The notes under the pieces: generated by a model
Told to the model about the DNA's origin: nothing
What the model saw: only the letters and a program-made list of their open reading frames with translations
Database searches by the model: none
Part shown: positions 36,751 to 42,432 of the stretch, in pieces
Layout: every line of letters starts with the position of its first letter
Numbering within the stretch: the stretch's first letter is position 1
Position numbers and translations under genes: made by a program
Origin: Pseudomonas sp. GM84
Lineage (GTDB): Bacteria > Pseudomonadota > Gammaproteobacteria > Pseudomonadales > Pseudomonadaceae
NCBI RefSeq assembly: GCF_000282535.1
Contig: NZ_AKJC01000167.1
Location: forward strand, 1-42,432
Reading direction: 5' to 3'
Length of the DNA stretch: 42,432 nucleotides

Positions 36751-37014
36751 TTAATTACTGCTCAACGCCGCCTGCCGCGCCGAAGCACGAATCTTGCGCT
36801 TGCTGCGCTGCACGCCGTAAGCCCCCAGCAGCGGCCCTACCGCCAACCCCACAACCAAGGCAGCGAGTACCGGCACAGCAACGGGTAACGCCGGCGCCGA
36901 CCAACCAAACAGCACCAACGACACCGTCTGCTGGTTCTCCAGCACAAAGAACAGCACCACAGCCGCCAACAGCAGCACGAACAGCGCCGCCAGGGCGCGC
37001 TTCAGGTTACGCAT
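36751..37014 (-). CDS. lapA: LapA-domain small inner-membrane protein
   Basis: Small protein of 87 aa with two hydrophobic segments (about 7-27 and 40-65) joined by ENQQTVSLVLFGWSAPALPVAV, typical of the LapA/DUF1049 family, and a basic C-terminal end. In E. coli LapA works with LapB in lipopolysaccharide assembly and LpxC control; here no lapB is adjacent. GGAG lies 7 nt before the ATG, and 19 bp separate it from ihfB, so it is probably co-transcribed with it. Confidence 0.85.
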   Translation of the reverse strand: MRNLKRALAALFVLLLAAVVLFFVLENQQTVSLVLFGWSAPALPVAVPVLAALVVGLAVGPLLGAYGVQRSKRKIRASARQAALSSN

Positions 37015-37033
37015 CAGACTGCTCCTTCATCGC

Positions 37034-37330
37034 TCACGGGTGCTCGTGCTCATCTTCATTGACGCGGTCACGCAATTCCTTGCCTGGCTTGAAATGCGGC
37101 ACGAATTTGCCTTCGAGCTCGACCGACTGGCCGGTCTTGGGATTACGCCCTACCCTCGGTGCGCGATAGTGCAAGGAAAAGCTGCCAAAACCACGGATCT
37201 CGATGCGATCGCCGGTGGCCAGGCATTGGGACATCTGCTCAAGCATGGTCTTGATGGCCAGCTCGACGTCCTTGGACGAGAGCAGCCCCTGATGGGTGAC
37301 AATACGTTCGATCAGCTCCGACTTCGTCAT
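37034..37330 (-). CDS. ihfB: Integration host factor subunit beta
   Basis: DNA-bending HU/IHF family protein, 98 aa. It begins [10 protein letters not shown] and contains [29 protein letters not shown], the conserved IHF-beta arm with the intercalating proline in GRNPKTG. It forms the IHF heterodimer with IhfA, encoded elsewhere. It follows rpsA past a strong terminator and thus has its own promoter; lapA follows 19 bp downstream. Confidence 0.96.
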   Translation of the reverse strand: MTKSELIERIVTHQGLLSSKDVELAIKTMLEQMSQCLATGDRIEIRGFGSFSLHYRAPRVGRNPKTGQSVELEGKFVPHFKPGKELRDRVNEDEHEHP

Positions 37331-37344
37331 ATTTTTCCCTTCGT

Positions 37345-37438
37345 TATCAAGCAGCTAGATCATTGCTTAATCAGTTTGTAGCACGCCGGGAGGGATTTGA
37401 ACAGGGTGGATCTTGACTTAATAAAAAAATTCAAGATC
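37345..37438 (-). promoter_or_regulatory. ihfB: ihfB upstream region with inverted repeat and IHF-like sites
   Basis: Three signals lie in the 15-110 bp before ihfB. An 8-bp inverted repeat GATCTTGA/TCAAGATC (37409-37416 and 37431-37438) flanks a 14-bp A/T-rich centre. On the minus strand TGCTACAAA (37375-37383) looks like an extended -10. Plus-strand AATCAGTTTGTAG (37369-37381) and TATCAAGCAGCTA (37345-37357) each come within one or two bases of the IHF consensus WATCAR-N4-TTR, the first overlapping the -10. This suggests autoregulation, as known for ihf genes in E. coli, but it is inference from short matches. Confidence 0.35.
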
Positions 37439-37460
37439 GGGGTGTAGGGAAACTAGAGCA

Positions 37461-37505
37461 GGGCTGCTTTGCAGCCCATCGCCGGCAAGCCGGCTCCCAC
37501 AAGGG
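37461..37505. repeat. P. putida-type REP element between ihfB and rpsA
   Basis: Two consecutive stems, GGGCTGC-TTT-GCAGCCC (37461-37477) and GCCGGC-AA-GCCGGC (37481-37494), are followed by TCCCACA. The same unit recurs at 42355. This form of REP is abundant in the P. putida group. Confidence 0.85.
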
Positions 37506-37535
37506 ATGACGCAGCCTCTGGGGAAAATCGGGCAC

Positions 37536-37568
37536 AAAAAAAGGGTGGCCCGAAGGCCACCCTTTTTT
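37536..37568. terminator. Bidirectional intrinsic terminator of rpsA
   Basis: GGGTGGCC (37543-37550) and GGCCACCC (37555-37562) form an 8-bp stem. The loop is CGAA on the plus strand and TTCG on the minus strand. On the minus strand a run of seven T follows; on the plus strand six T follow. It lies 16 bp past the rpsA stop and is a textbook rho-independent terminator. Confidence 0.95.
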
Positions 37569-37584
37569 ACCGATCAAACAGAAC

Positions 37585-39261
37585 TTAGTTCTGCTTGGCC
37601 ATTGCTTCGCGCAGCAGCGCAGCCATGGTGGTGTCGGCAGCAGCTTCCGGAGCGTTTTTCAGGCTCTGGATAGCTTCGCGCTCTTCAGCGTCGTCTTTCG
37701 ATTTGATCGACAGGCTGATAACGCGGGACTTGCGGTCAACGCTGATGATCTTGGCTTCGATCTCTTCGCCTTCCTTCAGGACGTTACGCGCGTCTTCAAC
37801 GCGGTCACGGCTGATTTCGGAAGCTTTCAGAGTGGCTTCGATGTCGTCGGCCAGAGTGACGATGGCGCCTTTGGCGTCAACTTCTTTCACGATGCCCTTG
37901 ACGATAGCGCCCTTGTCATTGACAGCAACGAAGTTGGAGAACGGATCGTCTTCCAGCTGCTTGATGCCCAGGGAGATGCGCTCGCGCTCTGGGTCGACCG
38001 ACAGGATGACGGTTTCCAGCTCGTCGCCCTTCTTGAAACGACGTACGGCTTCTTCGCCGGTTTCGTTCCAGGAGATGTCGGACAGGTGAACCAGGCCGTC
38101 GATGCCGCCGTCCAGACCAATGAAGATACCGAAGTCGGTGATCGACTTGATGGTACCGGTGATCTTGTCACCCTTGTTGAACTGGCCGGAGAAGTCTTCC
38201 CATGGGTTGGACTTGCACTGCTTGATGCCCAGGGAGATACGACGACGCTCTTCGTCGATGTCCAGAACCATGACTTCCACTTCGTCGCCAACCTGAACGA
38301 CTTTCGACGGGTGGATGTTCTTGTTGGTCCAGTCCATTTCGGAAACGTGTACCAGACCTTCAACGCCTTCTTCCAGCTCAGCGAAGCAGCCGTAGTCGGT
38401 CAGGTTGGTAACGCGAGCCTGTACGCGAGTACCTTCTGGGTAGCGCGAAGTGATAGCAACCCACGGATCTTCGCCCATCTGCTTCAGACCCAGGGAAACG
38501 CGGTTGCGCTCACGGTCGAACTTCAGAACGCGAACGTCGACTTCGTCACCAACGTTGACGATTTCCGACGGGTGCTTGATGCGCTTCCAGGCCATGTCGG
38601 TGATGTGCAGCAGGCCGTCGATACCGCCCAGGTCCACGAAGGCGCCGTAGTCGGTGAGGTTCTTGACGATACCTTTGACCTGTTGGCCTTCCTGCAGGGT
38701 TTCCAGCAGGGCTTCGCGCTCGGCGCTGTTCTCGGCTTCCAGCACGCTGCGACGGGAAACGACAACGTTGTTGCGCTTCTGGTCCAGCTTGATGACCTTG
38801 AATTCCAGCTCTTTGCCTTCCAGGTGGGTGGTGTCGCGCACTGGGCGGACATCAACCAGGGAGCCCGGCAGGAACGCACGGATGCCGTTAACGTCGACAG
38901 TGAAGCCGCCCTTAACCTTACCGTTGATAACGCCCTTGACCACTTCTTCGGCGGCGAAAGCTGCTTCCAGAACAATCCAGCACTCGGCGCGCTTGGCTTT
39001 TTCACGGGACAGCTTGGTTTCGCCAAAGCCGTCTTCGACCGCGTCCAGCGCAACGTGAACTTCGTCACCGACCTTGATGGTCAGCTCGCCAGCTTCGTTG
39101 TAGAACTGCTCGAGCGGGATGACGCCCTCGGACTTCAGGCCAGCGTGTACGGTAACCCAGTCGCCGTCGATGTCGACAACGATACCGGAGATGATCGCAC
39201 CCGGCTGAAGATTGAGGGTTTTCAGGCTTTCTTCAAAGAGTTCTGCAAAGCTTTCGCTCAT
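37585..39261 (-). CDS. rpsA: 30S ribosomal protein S1
   Basis: Ribosomal protein S1, 558 aa, with six S1-type OB-fold repeats (about 20-85, 105-170, 190-260, 275-345, 362-432, 450-515). It binds mRNA leaders on the 30S subunit. Typical repeated phrases include [23 protein letters not shown] and [24 protein letters not shown]. The start is the ATG at 39261 (MSESFAELF) with AGGA upstream; the frame is open to 39315, but the extra residues are not S1. It has strong codon bias as a highly expressed gene. Its position between cmk and ihfB is standard in gammaproteobacteria. Confidence 0.97.
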   Translation of the reverse strand: MSESFAELFEESLKTLNLQPGAIISGIVVDIDGDWVTVHAGLKSEGVIPLEQFYNEAGELTIKVGDEVHVALDAVEDGFGETKLSREKAKRAECWIVLEAAFAAEEVVKGVINGKVKGGFTVDVNGIRAFLPGSLVDVRPVRDTTHLEGKELEFKVIKLDQKRNNVVVSRRSVLEAENSAEREALLETLQEGQQVKGIVKNLTDYGAFVDLGGIDGLLHITDMAWKRIKHPSEIVNVGDEVDVRVLKFDRERNRVSLGLKQMGEDPWVAITSRYPEGTRVQARVTNLTDYGCFAELEEGVEGLVHVSEMDWTNKNIHPSKVVQVGDEVEVMVLDIDEERRRISLGIKQCKSNPWEDFSGQFNKGDKITGTIKSITDFGIFIGLDGGIDGLVHLSDISWNETGEEAVRRFKKGDELETVILSVDPERERISLGIKQLEDDPFSNFVAVNDKGAIVKGIVKEVDAKGAIVTLADDIEATLKASEISRDRVEDARNVLKEGEEIEAKIISVDRKSRVISLSIKSKDDAEEREAIQSLKNAPEAAADTTMAALLREAMAKQN

Positions 39262-39279
39262 TTTAATTCCTGTAGATTC

Positions 39280-39320
39280 GGGCGAAACATACGCCCCTAG
39301 CCACATTCCAGACAATGTGG
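39280..39320 (-). promoter_or_regulatory. rpsA: rpsA leader with two hairpins (probable S1 autoregulation)
   Basis: The 123-bp gap between cmk and rpsA carries two stems in the expected leader: CCACATT/AATGTGG (39301-39320, 6-nt loop) and GGGCG/CGCCC (39280-39296, 7-nt loop) just upstream of the AGGA ribosome site. In E. coli the rpsA leader has a series of hairpins that S1 binds to repress its own translation. The arrangement here fits that model, by analogy only. Confidence 0.45.
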
Positions 39321-39384
39321 GTTTCGTTAAGTAAAGGAAAGCAGGCAGGACGTTGACTGGTGCCCCTGCCGGCTCTCCTGGCGA

Positions 39385-40071
39385 TCAGACCAAGTCGCGC
39401 TGGGCGAGCTCGCTTCTGATACGTTGCAACACCTGCTCGATGGACAACTCGGTGGAGTCCAGCTGAATGGCATCGGCCGCTGGTTTGAGCGGGGCCACTG
39501 AACGCTGGGTGTCACGCTCGTCGCGCGCACGAATCTCATCTAGCAGACTCGACAGACTAACATCTTCACCCTTGCCCTTCAACTGCAGGTAGCGGCGACG
39601 GGCACGCTCCTCGGCACTGGCGGTCAGGAAGACCTTCAGCGGCGCGTCCGGAAACACCACGGTGCCCATGTCGCGACCATCGGCAATCAAGCCCGGTGCT
39701 TCGCGGAAGGCTCGCTGGCGCTGTAGCAGCGCTTCGCGCACCGCCGGCAAGGACGCGACCCTCGATGCACCGGCACCGACCGTCTCGGTGCGGATGACAT
39801 TGCTGACATCCTCACCCTCAAGAATGATTTGCTGAAGCTTACCCGGCTCGGCGGCGATGAACTGCACATCCAGATGGGCGGCCAAGGCCTTGAGCAGCTC
39901 TTCGTTGGTCAGGTCGACGCCATGGTTGCTGGCATTGAACGCCAGCAACCGGTACAGCGCGCCGGAGTCCAGCAGCTTCCAGCCCAGCTCGCGGGCCAGA
40001 ATACCTGCGATCGTGCCCTTGCCCGAGCCGCTCGGGCCGTCGATGGTGATGACCGGTGCTTGCGAATTCAC
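39385..40071 (-). CDS. cmk: Cytidylate kinase
   Basis: Nucleoside monophosphate kinase, 228 aa, converting CMP and dCMP to the diphosphates. The P-loop [15 protein letters not shown] is at the N-terminus, and [22 protein letters not shown] and [13 protein letters not shown] are the conserved middle segments. The start is a GTG at 40071, overlapping the aroA stop by 4 bp (GTGA) with GAGGG upstream; the longer open frame to 40155 lies inside aroA. It is co-transcribed with the gene before it. Confidence 0.95.
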   Translation of the reverse strand: MNSQAPVITIDGPSGSGKGTIAGILARELGWKLLDSGALYRLLAFNASNHGVDLTNEELLKALAAHLDVQFIAAEPGKLQQIILEGEDVSNVIRTETVGAGASRVASLPAVREALLQRQRAFREAPGLIADGRDMGTVVFPDAPLKVFLTASAEERARRRYLQLKGKGEDVSLSSLLDEIRARDERDTQRSVAPLKPAADAIQLDSTELSIEQVLQRIRSELAQRDLV

Positions 40072-42308
40072 GACTTGCCCTCTTCGGCGACGCGGATGCC
40101 GACTTCGGCGCACAGCTTGAGGAAGTTCGGGAACGAAGTAGCGACGTTGGCGCAATCATGGATGCGGATCGGCGCACTGGCACGCAGCGAAGCAACACTG
40201 AAGGCCATGGCGATACGGTGGTCACCGTGACCGTGCACTTCGCCGCCGCCCAGCTGGCCGCCGTCGATGATGATGCCATCCGGGGTCGGCTCGCACTTGA
40301 TGCCCAGGGTGATCAGGCCATCGGCCATGACCTGGATGCGGTCGGATTCCTTGACCCGCAGCTCCTCAGCGCCGCGCAGCACGGTACGCCCTTCGGCGCA
40401 GGCAGCGGCCACGAACAGCACCGGGAACTCGTCGATGGCCAGTGGCACGAGGTGCTCAGGAATGTCGATACCCTTGAGCTTGGCCCCGCGCACGCGCAGG
40501 TCGGCCACTGGCTCGCCGCCGACTTCACGCTGGTTTTCCAGGGTGATGTCGCCGCCCATCAGGCGAAGGATATCAATGACGCCGGTACGGGTCGGGTTGA
40601 TCCCAACGTGCTCGAGCACCAGCTCGGAGCCCTCGGCAATGGACGCGGCAACCAGGAAGAAGGCCGCGGAGGAAATGTCCGCAGGTACTTCGATGCGCGT
40701 CGCGGTGAGCTTGCCACCCGACTGCAGCGAAGCGACCGGGCCATTGGTTTCGACCGAATAGCCGAAACCACGCAACATGCGCTCGGTGTGGTCACGGGTA
40801 GGTGCAGGCTCGGTGACAGTGGTCTTGCCTTCGGCGTACAGACCGGCCAGCAGCAGGCAGGATTTGACCTGAGCACTGGCCATCGGCAGCGTGTAGGTCA
40901 ATGCCTTGAGCTTGTGGCCACCACGAATGGTCAGCGGCGGGCGGCCATCCGGACCGGTTTCGACCACCGCACCCATTTCGCGCAGCGGGTTGGCCACACG
41001 GTTCATCGGACGCTTGGACAGCGACGCGTCACCGGTCATGGTGACATCGAACGACTGGCCGGCCAGCAGCCCCGAGAGCAGGCGCATCGACGTTCCGGAG
41101 TTACCCACGTAGATCGGCCCGGGTGGCGGCTTGAGGCCATGCAGGCCAACGCCATGGATGGTCACGCGACCGTGGTTGGGGCCTTCGATGACCACCCCCA
41201 TGTCACGGAACGCTTGCAGGGTCGCCAGGGCGTCCTCACCCTCGAGGAAGCCTTCGACTTCGGTCGTGCCTTCGGCCAGCGAGCCGAGCATGATCGAGCG
41301 GTGGGAAATCGACTTGTCGCCCGGTACGCGGATTCGCCCGGACAGGCGGCCACCGGGTTGGGCCAGGAAAATCAGATCGTTGGCGTTCATAGCGTCCACA
41401 TAGGCCCGGCGGGCCAGGATTTTACTGAAATGCTCGCGGGCAACGCGTGCGCGGGTAAATACCCCCAGCAGCTGGTGCCCGTCCCCAGCATCGACCGCGT
41501 CGCGCAAGGCGTCGAGATCGCTGCGAAATGTATCAAGGGTGCGCAGGACCGCCTCGCGGTTGGCGAGGAAGATGTCGTGCCACATGGTCGGATCGCTACC
41601 GGCGATTCTCGTGAAATCGCGGAAACCTCCCGCAGCGTACCGGAAGATTTCGAGGTTTTCATTGCGCTTGGCCAGCGAATCGACCAGGCCGAAGGCCAGC
41701 AGGTGCGGCAGGTGGCTGGTCGCAGCGAGCACTTCGTCGTGACGCTCCACCGGCATGTGCTCGACATCGGCGCCCAGCGCGCGCCACAGACGGTCAACCA
41801 GGGCCAGGGCGGCCGGGTCGGTTTCCGCCAGCGGCGTCAGGATGACTTTGTGACGACGGAACAGGGTGGCGTTGGAGGCCTCTACCCCGCTCTGCTCGGA
41901 ACCGGCGATCGGGTGACCAGGGACGAAACGCGGCAGACGCTGACCGAACACGGCACGCGCCTCGCGCACAACGTTGCCCTTGGCGCTGCCGACGTCGGTG
42001 ATCACGGCGTTGCCGAGGTCGAGTCGAGCCAGGCGGGCCAGGACTTTCTCCATGGCCAGGATCGGCACGGCGAGCTGAATGACGTCGGCGCCGATGCAGG
42101 CAGCGGCGAGGTCTTCTTCGCAGCGATCGACCACACCCAGCGCCACGGCCTGCTTGCGCGAGGGGGCGTCCAGGTCGACACCGACCACTTCGCGGCACAG
42201 GCCGCTTTCGCGCAGGCCTTTGGCGAAGGAGCCGCCGATCAGGCCAAGGCCGACGACGACCAGGCGGTCGATGATTGGTGCGGGTTTGTTTGTTACAGCA
42301 TTGACCAC
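40068..42308 (-). CDS. aroA: Fused prephenate dehydrogenase / 3-phosphoshikimate 1-carboxyvinyltransferase (TyrA-AroA)
   Basis: Two-enzyme fusion of aromatic amino-acid synthesis, 746 aa. Residues about 1-295 are a TyrA-type dehydrogenase ([15 protein letters not shown] near residue 18, then [14 protein letters not shown]). Residues about 305-746 are EPSP synthase ([33 protein letters not shown], and [16 protein letters not shown] near the C-terminus). This fusion is a known Pseudomonas trait. The start is a GTG at 42308. It overlaps cmk by 4 bp. Confidence 0.96.
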   Translation of the reverse strand: MVNAVTNKPAPIIDRLVVVGLGLIGGSFAKGLRESGLCREVVGVDLDAPSRKQAVALGVVDRCEEDLAAACIGADVIQLAVPILAMEKVLARLARLDLGNAVITDVGSAKGNVVREARAVFGQRLPRFVPGHPIAGSEQSGVEASNATLFRRHKVILTPLAETDPAALALVDRLWRALGADVEHMPVERHDEVLAATSHLPHLLAFGLVDSLAKRNENLEIFRYAAGGFRDFTRIAGSDPTMWHDIFLANREAVLRTLDTFRSDLDALRDAVDAGDGHQLLGVFTRARVAREHFSKILARRAYVDAMNANDLIFLAQPGGRLSGRIRVPGDKSISHRSIMLGSLAEGTTEVEGFLEGEDALATLQAFRDMGVVIEGPNHGRVTIHGVGLHGLKPPPGPIYVGNSGTSMRLLSGLLAGQSFDVTMTGDASLSKRPMNRVANPLREMGAVVETGPDGRPPLTIRGGHKLKALTYTLPMASAQVKSCLLLAGLYAEGKTTVTEPAPTRDHTERMLRGFGYSVETNGPVASLQSGGKLTATRIEVPADISSAAFFLVAASIAEGSELVLEHVGINPTRTGVIDILRLMGGDITLENQREVGGEPVADLRVRGAKLKGIDIPEHLVPLAIDEFPVLFVAAACAEGRTVLRGAEELRVKESDRIQVMADGLITLGIKCEPTPDGIIIDGGQLGGGEVHGHGDHRIAMAFSVASLRASAPIRIHDCANVATSFPNFLKLCAEVGIRVAEEGKS

Positions 42309-42354
42309 GAGTGCGAACCCTGTTCAGAAATCAAGACGGACTGTGAGACCGCAA

Positions 42355-42399
42355 GGGGCTGCTTCGCACCCCATCGCCGGCAAGCCGGCTCCCACAGGG
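42355..42399. repeat. P. putida-type REP element upstream of tyrA-aroA
   Basis: GGGGCTGCTTCGCACCCC (42355-42372), then GCCGGC-AA-GCCGGC (42376-42389) and TCCCACAGGG. It has the same order and orientation as the element at 37461, with small changes in the first stem and its loop. Confidence 0.85.
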
Positions 42400-42432
42400 A
42401 TCGCGCAAATCTCAAGGCTTGCGCTGTACCTG

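Noticed and set aside
38086..39300. A plus-strand open frame of 404 codons opposite rpsA
   Set aside because: It is a shadow of the strongly codon-biased S1 gene; no start signal or domain is visible.

Overview
The window reads as a chromosomal segment of a Pseudomonas, most likely of the P. putida group. The evidence is the fused tyrA-aroA gene followed by cmk, rpsA, ihfB, lapA and then an O-antigen locus starting with wzz, the high GC content, and two near-identical REP elements built around a GCCGGC-AA-GCCGGC stem. All convincing genes lie on the minus strand, so transcription runs from high to low coordinates.

Region 1 (about 37.0-42.4 kb) is core genome: prephenate dehydrogenase/EPSP synthase fusion, cytidylate kinase, ribosomal protein S1 with a structured leader and a strong terminator, IHF beta subunit, and the small membrane protein LapA. 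Region 2 (35.2-36.6 kb) is a beta-CASP metallo-beta-lactamase-fold RNA-processing-type enzyme.

Region 3 (9.3-35.0 kb) is a complete Wzx/Wzy-type O-antigen locus: chain-length regulator Wzz, WbpA/B/D/E (UDP-GlcNAc3NAcA synthesis), an OafA-type acyltransferase, Wzx, Wzy, a hexapeptide acetyltransferase, a GT4 glycosyltransferase, the WbpG/HisH2/HisF2 amidotransferase set, WbjB/C/D (UDP-L-FucNAc synthesis), a WbuB-like GT4 transferase, and a PglC/PglD/PglE/PglF-like set (initiating phosphoglycosyltransferase, acetyltransferase, aminotransferase and two tandem WbpM dehydratases). Three sugar-nucleotide pathways match three sugar transferases. The inferred repeat is a trisaccharide of a 2,4-diamino-2,4,6-trideoxyhexose (bacillosamine type), L-FucNAc or its amidino form, and a 2,3-diamino uronic acid, with acyl decoration. 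The WecA/WbpL-type polytopic initiator usual in Pseudomonas is not present here. The HisF homologue has lost the catalytic Asp11 and so is probably not a histidine enzyme.

Region 4 (0.1-9.0 kb) is the most unusual part: a single-module, fully reducing type I polyketide synthase (KS-AT-DH-degenerate MT-ER-KR-ACP, about 2,500 residues) followed 9 bp later by a PLP-dependent alpha-oxoamine synthase. Together they look able to build a reduced polyketide chain and release it by decarboxylative condensation with an amino acid, giving a long-chain amino ketone (sphingoid-like, or like the CqsA-type signal precursor). A gene-free stretch of about 310 bp with two inverted repeats separates it from the O-antigen operon, so it may be regulated independently.
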